From Rhodococcus sp. KRD197 (GTDB lineage Bacteria > Actinomycetota > Actinomycetes > Mycobacteriales > Mycobacteriaceae), in NCBI RefSeq assembly GCF_017168235.1, contig NZ_JABFAO010000011.1:814796-878795 (forward strand): 64,000 nucleotides of DNA, given 5' to 3'. Made by a program: the position numbers and the translations under genes. Positions 18,710-27,539 of this stretch are shown piece by piece. The notes below the pieces were generated by a model. The model worked only from the letters and a program-made list of their open reading frames with translations, had not been told where the DNA came from and made no database searches. Within the stretch, counting starts at the first letter, position 1, and each line of letters starts with the position of its first letter.

Positions 18710-20896
18710 ATGAACAACCACACAAATCCGGACGTCGATTCCGGACAGGCAGACCAGCCGAATACGCTGCAACACAGCGGGCATGAGGCAAGTCACGAAA
18801 CACATAGCGCAGCCCACTCCGAACATGGCGAGCACACCGGCCACAGCGGTCATGATGGGCACGGTGATCACGTCGGCATGTTCCGACGGCTTTTCTGGTT
18901 CATGCTCGTCCTCGCCGTCCCGGTGGTCCTCGCCTCCAACATGTTCGCGATGCTGGTCGGCTACTCGCTGCCCGACGCGTCGTGGATCAACTGGATTTCC
19001 CCAGTCCTGGGCACAGTGATGTTCGCCTGGGGCGGATCGCCGTTCCTCACCGGCGCAGTCAGCGAGATACGCTCGCGTACACCAGGAATGATGCTTCTTG
19101 TCGGATTGGCGATCACGGTCGCATTCGTCGCGTCGATGGGAGCAAGCCTCGGCGTCCTGGACCATCAGCTCGACTTCTGGTGGGAATTGGCCCTGCTGAT
19201 CGTGATCATGCTGCTCGGGCATTGGATCGAAATGCGGTCGCTCGCTCAGACCACCTCTGCTCTGGACTCACTGGCAGCGCTGCTACCCGACACCGCCGAA
19301 CGGGTCGAAGGTGACGACGTGGTGTCGGTATCTCCAGACCAGCTGCAGCTCGGCGATGTCATGATCGTCCGCCCCGGCGGACGAGTGCCCGCCGATGGCA
19401 CCATCGTTTCCGGAACGGCGAGCATGGACGAATCCATGATCACCGGTGAATCGCGCCCCGTCCGCCGCGGCGAGGGCGAGGCGGTCGTAGCTGGGACGGT
19501 GGCCACCGATTCCGGACTTCGTGTCCAGGTCACCGCAGTAGGGGAGGACACCACCCTCGCCGGGATCGGCCGCTTGGTCGCCGACGCCCAGAACTCGACC
19601 TCACGCGCCCAACGCATCGCGGACACCGCAGCGGGGTGGTTGTTCTGGTTCGCACTCGGCGCAGCAGTCGTTACCGCCACCGTGTGGACGCTGTTCGGAA
19701 TGCCCGACTATGCGATCATCCGGACGATCACCGTGTTGGTCATCGCCTGCCCGCACGCCCTCGGCCTGGCCATTCCCTTGGTGGTCTCCATCGCCACCGA
19801 AAGAGCCGCCCGAGGCGGCATTCTGGTCAAGGACCGGCTGGCCCTCGAGACCATGCGGACGGTAGATACCGTGCTGTTCGACAAGACAGGAACACTGACC
19901 AAAGGCGAACCCACCGTCACCGCGATCGAGGTGACCGACGGCCGCACCGCCGATCAGGTCCTCGCGTGGGCCGCGGCAGCTGAGGCCGATTCCGAGCATC
20001 CTCTGGCACGCGCCATCGTCGACGCCGCACGGCAACGGCACTTGACCGTCCCGGACGCCTCCGACTTCCAGTCGTCGCCAGCTGTCGGGGTATCCGCTGA
20101 CGTCGACGGAACCCGGATCCAGGTCGGCGGGCCGGCGGTTCTCGAGCAGGAGCATGCGGCCGAACTTGCGGTCGCTGATCGGTGGCGCGGCGACGGGGCG
20201 ATCATCCTCCACGTTCTCGCAGACGGCGCCGTGATCGGCGCGCTCGCGTTGGCCGATGAGATCCGGCCGGAATCACCCGCGGCGATCGACGCGCTCCACG
20301 CCCGCGGGATCGAGGTGGTCATGATCACCGGCGATGCCGATGCAGTCGCGAAATCCGTCGCCAGCCAACTCGGTGCTGATCGCTACTTCGCGGGAGTCAA
20401 ACCGGAAGACAAATCCCAGAAAGTCGCTGATCTTCAACGAGAAGGCCGGACCGTGGCAATGGTCGGCGACGGAGTCAACGATGCACCCGCGCTCGCGCAA
20501 GCCGACGTCGGCATCGCGATCGGCGCGGGTACTGATGTTGCGATCGCGTCGGCGGGAGTGATCCTAGCCAGCGACGACCCACGATCAGTGCTGTCGGTGA
20601 TAGAACTCTCTCAAGCCTCCTACCGGAAGATGAAGCAGAACCTTTGGTGGGCTGCGGGATACAACCTCATCTCCGTTCCGCTCGCGGCAGGAGTGCTGGC
20701 ACCGGTCGGATTCGTGCTGCCGATGTCGATCGGAGCGATCCTGATGTCGCTGTCGACGGTCATCGTCGCGGCCAACGCGCAGTTGCTGCGACGGCTCGAC
20801 TTGACCCCAGGGTCCTTCGCTGAGCGTGCCGGCGCCGCCGACAAGCCTGCGTCCGGTGTGAGGATTCGGCGAAACAAGGCTGGCAACCGGCGCTAG
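18710..20896 (+). CDS. copB: Copper-translocating P-type ATPase, P1B-3 (CopB) class
   Basis: 728 residues. The N-terminus is strongly His-rich (about residues 22-55, with HSGHEASHETH and HSGHDGHGDH) instead of an HMA domain. The membrane metal motif is C-P-H (CPHALGLAIPL), which defines the P1B-3 group. Other P-type motifs: 'TGES', the phosphorylation site 'DKTGTLTKGEPTV', and 'GDGVNDAPALAQADVG'. It exports copper across the membrane; P1B-3 enzymes are associated with Cu(II)/Cu(I) export. Co-transcribed with copZ. Its stop overlaps the stop of the convergent truncated hydrolase by a few bases, so the mobile segment begins right behind it. Confidence 0.93.
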   Translation: MNNHTNPDVDSGQADQPNTLQHSGHEASHETHSAAHSEHGEHTGHSGHDGHGDHVGMFRRLFWFMLVLAVPVVLASNMFAMLVGYSLPDASWINWISPVLGTVMFAWGGSPFLTGAVSEIRSRTPGMMLLVGLAITVAFVASMGASLGVLDHQLDFWWELALLIVIMLLGHWIEMRSLAQTTSALDSLAALLPDTAERVEGDDVVSVSPDQLQLGDVMIVRPGGRVPADGTIVSGTASMDESMITGESRPVRRGEGEAVVAGTVATDSGLRVQVTAVGEDTTLAGIGRLVADAQNSTSRAQRIADTAAGWLFWFALGAAVVTATVWTLFGMPDYAIIRTITVLVIACPHALGLAIPLVVSIATERAARGGILVKDRLALETMRTVDTVLFDKTGTLTKGEPTVTAIEVTDGRTADQVLAWAAAAEADSEHPLARAIVDAARQRHLTVPDASDFQSSPAVGVSADVDGTRIQVGGPAVLEQEHAAELAVADRWRGDGAIILHVLADGAVIGALALADEIRPESPAAIDALHARGIEVVMITGDADAVAKSVASQLGADRYFAGVKPEDKSQKVADLQREGRTVAMVGDGVNDAPALAQADVGIAIGAGTDVAIASAGVILASDDPRSVLSVIELSQASYRKMKQNLWWAAGYNLISVPLAAGVLAPVGFVLPMSIGAILMSLSTVIVAANAQLLRRLDLTPGSFAERAGAADKPASGVRIRRNKAGNRR

Positions 20897-21435
20897 TGGG
20901 TGGCAGCCGCTCGGGGACGAGCTTTCCCGAACGCCCCTCCCGGACCAAATACTCTGTCCGCGAAGCGCTTTCCCATGAGGGCGTGCGTGTCTGTGTCCGG
21001 GTGCAGGCCATCGGGGAGCGGATAGCACTGTGCGTCGCTTTCGCCGTAAAGTGCGCGACCGTCGAGGTAGTGCAGGTTCGGATCGTCGGACCTGCTGTCG
21101 ACAATCTCCATCAAGGCGTCCCGAATGACCCGAAGTGTCAAGCGCCCCAGGGCGGTATCACCTTTCGATCCGGTCGCAACGAACTGCACCGAGTCGGTGC
21201 CCAGCGTGTTCGGATCGATCGCGCCGGGGCCTGGCGTGTCCTCGTGGATCGCGCACTGGATGGGTGAAATCAGCAGCAGCGGCGCGGTGGGGTGGCCGTC
21301 ACGGATGGTGTCCAGGAACCCGTGAACGGCGGGAACGAAGCTGCGGAGCCTCATGGAGTCGCGGTTCACCACATTGAGTCCGAGTTTGGCGGTGATCATG
21401 GGGTGGGGAATCGCGATGCTGGCGGGCGCGAACAA
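20893..21435 (-). pseudogene. SGNH/GDSL hydrolase, 5'-truncated
   Basis: About 175 residues of the C-terminal half of an SGNH-type esterase: 'FLDTIRDGHPTAPLLLISPIQC' in parts, and the C-terminal catalytic block 'PLPDGLHPDTDTH' with the Asp-x-x-His dyad. The N-terminal nucleophile block (GDS) is missing. The homology stops at about 21430, where the serine recombinase gene overlaps in another frame, so insertion of recombinase DNA removed the front of this gene. Not expected to be active. Confidence 0.7.
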
Positions 21436-21991
21436 GCGCGGCGTAGACAGCCGACCGGCTCAACCCGTAGAGATCCATGAGCGCAGCAGCACCGTATTTA
21501 CCGGACTCGTAGTCTTCGAGGATGCGTTCATGTTGCAGCGCAGTAAGTTTGGGCTTGCGGCCGGTCATTCGGCCTTCCGCCTTGGCGATCGCGACTCCCT
21601 CGCGGGTGCGAGCACGGGTCAGATCGGCCTCGAACTCGGCCATAGCGCCGAGGACGGTGAAGAACATCCTGCTGATTGGATCGCCGGGGTTGTAGACCTG
21701 CCCACCGTAGATCAGACGCGCGCCTTTGGCGTCGAGTTCACCGACGATTGCATGCAAGTCGGCCACCGAGCGGCCTAGACGATCCAGTTTGGTGACTACC
21801 AGCGTGTCCCCCTCCTCCACTGCTGCGAGCGCGTCGGTCAGGCCGGGCCGTTTGCGGTTGCGTCCGGTGTAGCCGCGATCGGTGTAGATGCTGCCGGTGT
21901 CAACGCCGAGCTTGCGGAGGGCTGTGCGCTGCGCTCGCAGGTCCTGTCCTTGCGTGGAGCATCGGGCGTACCCGATCAGGTTTTCGTCCAC
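21299..21991 (-). CDS. Serine recombinase (resolvase/invertase family)
   Basis: 230 residues. The N-terminal catalytic domain has 'IGYARCSTQGQDLRAQ' with the nucleophilic Ser at residue 13, 'LVVTKLDRLGRSVADL' and 'GAMAEFEADLTRARTREG', and an HTH of Hin type follows ('YGLSRSAVYAAL'). About 43 C-terminal residues (from roughly 188) are read out of frame from the truncated hydrolase DNA and have no recombinase homology, but the functional domains look intact. It diverges from a second serine recombinase. Confidence 0.87.
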   Translation of the reverse strand: MDENLIGYARCSTQGQDLRAQRTALRKLGVDTGSIYTDRGYTGRNRKRPGLTDALAAVEEGDTLVVTKLDRLGRSVADLHAIVGELDAKGARLIYGGQVYNPGDPISRMFFTVLGAMAEFEADLTRARTREGVAIAKAEGRMTGRKPKLTALQHERILEDYESGKYGAAALMDLYGLSRSAVYAALVRARQHRDSPPHDHRQTRTQCGEPRLHEAPQLRSRRSRVPGHHP

Positions 21992-22365
21992 CTGAAGCCC
22001 TCCGTCTCGAAATATGCGATCAAATCGGAATTACTTGCAACACTATCTATCAGGACACCGACAGGCTGGTCGGAGCGTCGACCGATTGTCAGTTTCAGAA
22101 CACGAGTGCACGAGTTCAGAAGTGGACTGCACTGGACTCCCCTAGAGAATCTAGCTGTAAAACTAGATTTTGCTACTGAATGCTTCTCGGCGCGCCCGAT
22201 CGGACATCCAAAGTCCACCCACTCCGACTATGCGTCTTAAACGTTCGTTTTAGACACGTCCTGGATTTGACACGGCAAGGACGATGAGCGTGTGTGTCAG
22301 AACTCATGTTCAAAACCGACACGCCGAAATGTGTCCCTACGACGAGTTGTGACACACTCGACCCT
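21992..22365. other. Intergenic region between divergent serine recombinases, candidate res/operator sites
   Basis: AT-richer than the surroundings. Inverted repeats seen: GTGTGTCAGAAC (22292-22303) with its complement (11 of 12) at 22346-22357, and a near-palindrome GTCTTAAACG-TT-CGTTTTAGAC around 22234-22255. Such repeats are what a resolvase would bind as recombination subsites or for autoregulation. No gene found. Confidence 0.4.
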
Positions 22366-22914
22366 GTGGGAGAACTTCTGGGCTACGCGAGGGTGTCGAC
22401 GACCGATCAGAGCGCCGACGCGCAGAGCGAAGCCTTGAGCGCTGCCGGGTGTTCGAGAGTGTGGACGGAAACTGCGTCGGGTGCGACGACGTCTCGGCCG
22501 CAGCTGTCGGATCTGTTCTCGCATCTGCGGCGCGGCGACACACTAGTGGTGTGGCGACTCGACCGTCTCGGGCGTTCACTCCCCCATCTCCTCGAAACGG
22601 TCGAGCAGCTCGACGTCGATGGCGTCGGATTCCGCTCGCTGACCGAAGCGATCGACACCACCACCTCCGGCGGAAAGCTGATCTACTCCATCTTCGGAGC
22701 ATTGGCGGAATTCGAACGCAACCTCATCCGCGAACGCACCAACCTCGGACTGGCAGTGGCACGCGCCCAAGGGCGACTCGGTGGACGACCACCGGCGATG
22801 TCCGGGACGCAAATCAAACAAGCGAAGCGAATGCGCACCGGCGGAATGTCACTCACCGACATCCGAGAAGTGCTCGGAGTGTCGCGATCGACGCTGTACC
22901 GGCACTTGAAATAG
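22366..22914 (+). CDS. Serine recombinase (resolvase/invertase family)
   Basis: 182 residues from GTG 22366, or 206 from GTG 22294. The shorter start is preferred because the catalytic domain begins at once ('LLGYARVSTTDQSADAQ', nucleophilic Ser) and an inverted repeat lies just upstream. It contains 'LVVWRLDRLGRSLPHL', 'LIYSIFGALAEFERNLIRERT' in parts and a C-terminal HTH 'EVLGVSRSTLYRHL'. A complete Tn3-resolvase/Pin-like enzyme, distinct in sequence from its divergent neighbour. Confidence 0.9.
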   Translation: MGELLGYARVSTTDQSADAQSEALSAAGCSRVWTETASGATTSRPQLSDLFSHLRRGDTLVVWRLDRLGRSLPHLLETVEQLDVDGVGFRSLTEAIDTTTSGGKLIYSIFGALAEFERNLIRERTNLGLAVARAQGRLGGRPPAMSGTQIKQAKRMRTGGMSLTDIREVLGVSRSTLYRHLK

Positions 22915-23147
22915 CCCACCGCCAATCGCCGTTTCTCGCACATGGCCCGCCGGGCCGATGCGAGTCAACTTCCGAAGCTGCCACCGTGGGGGTCTCGGGC
23001 ACATCGACGACTTTGAAAATCGATGGACGCATGATCAGCCACGAGAATTCGTCTGCTTCAATTCCGTCATGACCGAACCGGTAGAGATCACAACGACACC
23101 ACCCACCATTGGTGGCTCTCCGCATTTGAGCGGGGCGTGTGCTGATT

Positions 23148-23942
23148 TCATGCTGCTGGTCTCTGCCCTCGGGTGAGGGCGATGTGGACCATGATGCGCC
23201 TTCGGTAGTTGTCCATGTTGGTGAAGCCGCATCCGACACGCTTGGTTTGCTTGATGATCCGGTTGAAGCCCTCGGTGCGGGCGTTGGTCACGTCCTCGGT
23301 GAGCGCGACGAGCACCGCTGGCCACCAGGTGTCGATCGTGGTCGCCAGGCGGCTGGTTTCCTCCATGTCGGCGCGGGCGGCGGCGTCGTAGAAGTCGTAC
23401 AGCCTGCGCCGGATCTGGTGCGGCTGGTGTTCGGCCAGCAGCAGGCGCAGGCGTTCCTTGACGGCATGCGCGGCGGCGATCTCGTTGGTCGGATCCTCGG
23501 CGGCGAGGGCGGCGTTGAACCGGGCCTTTTGCTTCACGGTGAGGTGCTCGTAGCCGGTGAGCAGCAGTTGCCGGCTGGCCCAGACTTTGTCGGTGGCGGT
23601 GCCGCGGCGGCCGTGCAGTTGCCGGGTGATCCGTTGACGGACCTGGGTGACCATGAGGTTGGCGAGGGCGACGAGATGCCACTTGTCGACTGCGATCCGC
23701 GCGTCCGGCAGGGCGGTGCGGATCCCGGATCGACAGGTACAACAGCGCCCGCCCGCACACCCGCCTCGGCAACGCCCCACCCGCCGAGTACGAGGCAGCG
23801 CACTGCGCTGAGCCCACCAAGTCATCGCGACCGGCAATGACACCTGCATAGACGTGGCATCAACGCGTAGATGTTTCAGTTTCTTCTGTGCTGGGGCTGT
23901 GTCAGGTGCTGGACCGGGTGTAGGCAGCGGCGCGCACCACAT
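23148..23942 (-). pseudogene. ISL3-family transposase, 5'-truncated
   Basis: Residues from about 80 onward are a clear C-terminal half of an ISL3 (IS204/IS1001/IS1096/IS1165) DDE transposase: 'DARIAVDKWHLVALANLMV' with a catalytic Asp, and 'EDVTNARTEGFNRIIKQTKR' with the final acidic position. Upstream residues are low-complexity and do not match, and neighbouring frames hold pieces of the missing part, so the front is deleted or frameshifted. No intact terminal inverted repeats were recognised in the 22915-23147 interval or upstream. Confidence 0.8.
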
Positions 23943-24993
23943 CGTCGTCCTCCAGTCCAGCTCCTAGTGCTCCGCCCACGGTGGCCAGGCTGGCGGTGAG
24001 CCAGCTGATCTTCGCGTAGTCCAAAGCGTTCACTGGGTGACCGGCGACACCGGCCAGTACCTGCTCGTCGATGAGCAGCAGCGCGCCGACCCAGGACAGG
24101 ATGAATAAGCCGAGGTAGAACACCACAACCCCGATGGCCACGGTCGCGGTGGTGGCCAAATTGAACAGGATCACCTGCTCACGTTGGGCTCGCCGCCGTG
24201 GGCGCTCCCACAAGTCGGCTCCCAGGATCAGGGTGGCACTCACCGCCCCGATCGCCATCACCGCCAGCAGGACCAGGCGCACCGGCCCGTAGGCCATGGC
24301 CAGTACCCATAGGTCCGAGGCCACCAATGTCAGCATGCCGGTGGCCGCTGCCACGACCATCGCCCGGGAGAGCCGGGCCACGAAGGCCCAAGGCTGGTTG
24401 GCGCGGATCATGCCCAGCAGCAACCGCACGTTGCCGCTCAGCACTCGGGCCGTGAACTGCACGACGTTGTCGTCCGGGCGTTCGTCGAGATCGGTGGACA
24501 GCTGGTGGGCTCTTCGAGCAAGATCCCGCTGGGCGTTGAGGTCTTCGGCGTCGTAGCCCAGGAGCTGCCCGACCACGTGCACGGTGGTCTCTTGCACCTT
24601 CTGCCGCACGTGCACGGCTCCCAGGGTTGGGACGGAGACCAGTCCTACCCCGTGCACGGGGTAGGACTGGGTGAGCACCGGACGTCGGCCGGTCTTCAGG
24701 GGGATCTCGGTGAGCACCACGGCCAAATCCCAGTTCTCCTCCAGCACGCGGTTTCGGGCCGCCTCCAGCAGGTCCAAGGTCTCGGTGGGTGGATCGACCA
24801 GCCGGTCTTCGGCCATCTTCAGTTGCCAGCGCACTCCCGGATACCGCTGCACCAAAATCTTGCGCACCGAGGTGGTGACCTCGGGGCCGAGCATCGCACT
24901 CAGGGATGGTGAGACCACCAGGCCGATGAGCAGCTCGGCATCGGAAAGGGGTTCGGCAGGATCGGCGGTGGATCGGCAACGCTTAGCAGTCAC
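23902..24993 (-). CDS. Membrane protein of the stress island, unknown function
   Basis: 363 residues from a GTG at 24993 with a GGAG-like site upstream; the open frame upstream of it (to 25560) has no similarity to the second copy and is discounted. The first about 190 residues are soluble; four transmembrane segments follow (for example 'VVAAATGMLTLVASDLWVL' and 'TVAIGVVVFYLGLFILSW'), then a conserved tail 'GGALGAGLEDDDVVRAAAY'. The same architecture and tail occur in the broken gene at 37622-38718, so these are paralogues on either side of the stress genes. Function unknown. A 32-bp perfect palindrome lies inside the coding region (24639-24670). Confidence 0.75.
   Translation of the reverse strand: MTAKRCRSTADPAEPLSDAELLIGLVVSPSLSAMLGPEVTTSVRKILVQRYPGVRWQLKMAEDRLVDPPTETLDLLEAARNRVLEENWDLAVVLTEIPLKTGRRPVLTQSYPVHGVGLVSVPTLGAVHVRQKVQETTVHVVGQLLGYDAEDLNAQRDLARRAHQLSTDLDERPDDNVVQFTARVLSGNVRLLLGMIRANQPWAFVARLSRAMVVAAATGMLTLVASDLWVLAMAYGPVRLVLLAVMAIGAVSATLILGADLWERPRRRAQREQVILFNLATTATVAIGVVVFYLGLFILSWVGALLLIDEQVLAGVAGHPVNALDYAKISWLTASLATVGGALGAGLEDDDVVRAAAYTRSST
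24639..24670. repeat. Perfect 32-bp palindrome inside a coding region
   Basis: The two 16-bp halves (first half CCAGTCCTACCCCGTG) are exact reverse complements with no loop. It lies in codons for T-Q-S-Y-P-V-H-G-V-G-L-V of the membrane protein, so it is constrained by coding but far longer than chance would give. Confidence 0.9.
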
Positions 24994-25404
24994 CGCTCCA
25001 TGGTGAGGCAACCACGGGCCGATTGCCACTGGCTCGATGGAGCCCCAAGGTTTCGTGCAGCACCGCGGGCCGGATTCGGTGGTCGCCTCGATCCCGGAGA
25101 GAGCGGTGCTGCTCACTGCGAAATCCTCTCCCCGCCGACGCCGCCAGCGCGAAGACATCACAGCCAGCGGGCCCGGGACCTGCCGGTGTCGAGGACGGCT
25201 TCTCGATGATGCTGCAGTGACGGATCGGTTGAAGTGCTTCGGCGGTGTGGGAGCAGTGATCAGCGTGGGGGCGGTCGATTCCGTTCGGACAGGTGATGCA
25301 TCGACTGCCCAGCGGCAGGTGCGGTACTGATGCGGGGGTACCCGGTGCAGGGGTGTCAAGGCCCAGCTCCGAAGACGGCAAGCCGGGCACGTGAAAGGCG
25401 AATT

Positions 25405-25545
25405 ATGGCCCGCCGCAACCCGAGCGGGAAGGCATGTGTGGCACGAGGCGTGGCGATCGCCTCCGGCACCGAGACGATCACCCCGGAGTTGATCGCCGCG
25501 ACCACCATCGACAATGCCGGCGAATCCGCCGCCCGCACGGCCTGA
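25405..25545 (+). pseudogene. tniB remnant (C-terminal end only)
   Basis: A 46-residue frame with GAAAGGCG upstream of its ATG. The segment 'ARGVAIASGTETITPELI' resembles the extreme C-terminus of actinobacterial TniB ATPases (helix, then G-x-E-x-I-x-x-x-L). Everything before it, including the Walker motifs, is absent. It overlaps the start of tniQ by 32 bp, as expected for a tniB-tniQ junction. The rest of the 24994-25404 gap shows nothing convincing. Identification is by pattern and context, so moderate. Confidence 0.45.
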
Positions 25546-26338
25546 CCCCACACCTTCCACCGCGCCCCCGGCGGCGCGGCTGAGGCCGATTCCCGGCGGT
25601 TACGACATCGACCGCTGGCCGATCACCGTCCCGATCCGCCCCGGCGAGGCCATCCCCGGATGGCTGCTGCATTTCGCCTCCCGGTACCAGCTGTCTCCGG
25701 CGCAGTTGTTGCGGGAGTTCGGCTTCACTTCCCGGCCCGCCACCGTCGACCGTGTACTGGACCAGGTCGCCGAGTGCTCGCGGGAGATCACCTGGTGCCT
25801 CGGCCTCGCGCCGCGGGCCTTGTCGCCGGCATTGTGTGGTTGGCCGGCCGAGGCCTCGCTCGGCCGCTACCTCGCGCACCGCCGCGGGATCCGGCACCAC
25901 TTCAGCGGGTCCCGGTTTTGTCCACGGTGTCTCGCCGAGCCGGACTGCATCTGGCAGAGGCAATGGGCGCACCCGTTGCTTCCGATCTGCCTGCGGCACC
26001 GACTGCGGTTGCAGACCCGGTGTCCCGGTTGCGGGCAGGTGCCATTCTCCGACACCACCTGGCTCGGCAGCCACGGCCCGCCATGGCACTGCCCCCAACG
26101 GTGTCCGCGCGAGAGCGCCGATCGGAAGGTGCGTCCGTTCTGCCGGCACGACTTGCGCGACGCCACCGTAATCGAGGCCAACGACGACCTGTGCACGGCC
26201 CAGCGGTATCTGACCGCGCTGGCCGAGGCCACCGACATCGACGATCCCACCTCCCGATACGACAGGACGGCCGCGACGACCCGATTCGAGGCCCTCGCCA
26301 CCCTCGGCGCCCATCAGGAGCGTCAGCAAATCCGATGA
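25514..26338 (+). CDS. tniQ: TniQ family transposition protein
   Basis: 274 residues. It starts with the TniQ block 'PIRPGEAIPGWLLHFASRY', then two zinc-binding clusters: 'RFCPRCLAEP...' with a distal 'CLRHRL' and 'CPGCGQ'. In Tn7/Tn5053-type systems TniQ (TnsD-like) helps select the target with TniB and the DDE transposase TniA; none of these partners is intact here. It points toward the stress island and is mirrored by the tniQ at 39112-40344. After its stop, 26339-26522 has no gene. Confidence 0.85.
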   Translation: MPANPPPARPDPTPSTAPPAARLRPIPGGYDIDRWPITVPIRPGEAIPGWLLHFASRYQLSPAQLLREFGFTSRPATVDRVLDQVAECSREITWCLGLAPRALSPALCGWPAEASLGRYLAHRRGIRHHFSGSRFCPRCLAEPDCIWQRQWAHPLLPICLRHRLRLQTRCPGCGQVPFSDTTWLGSHGPPWHCPQRCPRESADRKVRPFCRHDLRDATVIEANDDLCTAQRYLTALAEATDIDDPTSRYDRTAATTRFEALATLGAHQERQQIR

Positions 26339-26522
26339 GCACAGGACAGTCCACCCAGTTCGTGGCTGACCCGAAGTTGAAGTTGGTATTCCCAATTTTG
26401 TGTCCCAAGGACACGCGGACGGTAATGCTGCTCAACGCCTGCGATACCCGCAACGCTGCGGGCCGGACCGCCCGCAACACAGATCCCGCCCGCCCCGTTT
26501 TGGTCGTTCTTGGAATAGTCGT

Positions 26523-27539
26523 TCAGCTGGCGGGGCGGTCTGTCACTGTGACCGAGATCTGCAGGGTCTCGCCACCGCGGAGCACGGTCAAATCGACTCG
26601 ATCGCCCGGGTCGAGGGCACGGAGCGCCGCGATGAAGTCCTCCGCCGACTCGATGTCGTGGCCGTTGACCGCGGTGATGACATCGCCCGGCCGGATACCC
26701 GCCGTCGCAGCCGGACCGAGCGGGACGACCTCGAGGACGACGGCACCGCTGGTGCGGTCGACTGCCAGTTGTTCGGCGATCTGCGGGCTCAGCGCGCCGG
26801 GCTGAATGCCGACGTACGCATGCTGGGCAGTTCCCGAGGCCAGCAGTTGGTCTGCGACGTCGACGACATTCGCCGCGGGGATGGCGAAGCCCAGAGCCAC
26901 CGCACCCGCCGACGGGGGAATGTAGGCCTGGCTCATCCCCACGACCCGCCCTTGTCCGTCGATCAGGGCACCCCCGGAGTTACCCGGCGAGATCGCGGCG
27001 TCGGTCTGGATCAGGTCGACCAGCGGCGCCCCGGTGGAAGCCGACCCGGGGATCTGACGGTGCAATCCTGAGATGATGCCCGAGGTGACCGTGGCCTCGA
27101 ACCCCAGCGGACTGCCCACGACTACGGCGAGCGCGCCGACCTCTGGCAACGCTGTCTCGAACGTCGCCGCAGTCAGATCCGTGCGGTCCGCTTGAAGGAC
27201 CGCGACGTCGGTCACACGATCGACGGCCCGCACGTTCGCGGACACCTGTTGCCCGTCCGCGAAGGCCACACTCACCTGCCGGGCACCCTCGACCACGTGG
27301 GCGTTGGTGACGACAGTGCCGTCGGTCTTGTAGACGATGCCGCTGCCCACGCCGGACCCGGTAAGCACGGTGACGACCGAGGCCTCCACCTGCCGGACCA
27401 GTGCCGGCAGGTCTACGGCAGGTCCCGCTGAGGGCGTCGAGGTGGTGGGAGCCGAGGCGCCGCATCCCGCGAGGAGGAGGACCACGATCGCGACCAGCGG
27501 CACCCAGATCGAGGAACGTACGGTCGACGGTACGCGCAT
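26523..27539 (-). CDS. HtrA/DegP-like serine protease lipoprotein with PDZ domain
   Basis: 338 residues. A signal peptide with lipobox LAGC (Cys about residue 26) anchors it outside the membrane. The trypsin-like domain shows the triad: His in 'VTNAHVVEGA', Asp in 'TDVAVLQAD', Ser in 'SPGNSGGALID'. One PDZ domain follows ('GIRPGDVITAVNGHDIES'). It degrades or holds misfolded envelope proteins. HtrA-type proteases are regular members of mobile heat/oxidant-tolerance loci, fitting the chaperone genes next door. It is divergently oriented to the chaperone operon. Confidence 0.9.
   Translation of the reverse strand: MRVPSTVRSSIWVPLVAIVVLLLAGCGASAPTTSTPSAGPAVDLPALVRQVEASVVTVLTGSGVGSGIVYKTDGTVVTNAHVVEGARQVSVAFADGQQVSANVRAVDRVTDVAVLQADRTDLTAATFETALPEVGALAVVVGSPLGFEATVTSGIISGLHRQIPGSASTGAPLVDLIQTDAAISPGNSGGALIDGQGRVVGMSQAYIPPSAGAVALGFAIPAANVVDVADQLLASGTAQHAYVGIQPGALSPQIAEQLAVDRTSGAVVLEVVPLGPAATAGIRPGDVITAVNGHDIESAEDFIAALRALDPGDRVDLTVLRGGETLQISVTVTDRPAS

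Noticed and set aside
24639..24670. Palindrome as a transcription terminator
   Set aside because: It lies in the middle of a coding region with no loop and no T run.
24994..25560. Upstream extension of the membrane-protein frame to 25560
   Set aside because: It overlaps the tniB remnant and tniQ, has biased low-information composition, and has no counterpart in the second copy of the gene; the GTG at 24993 fits better.
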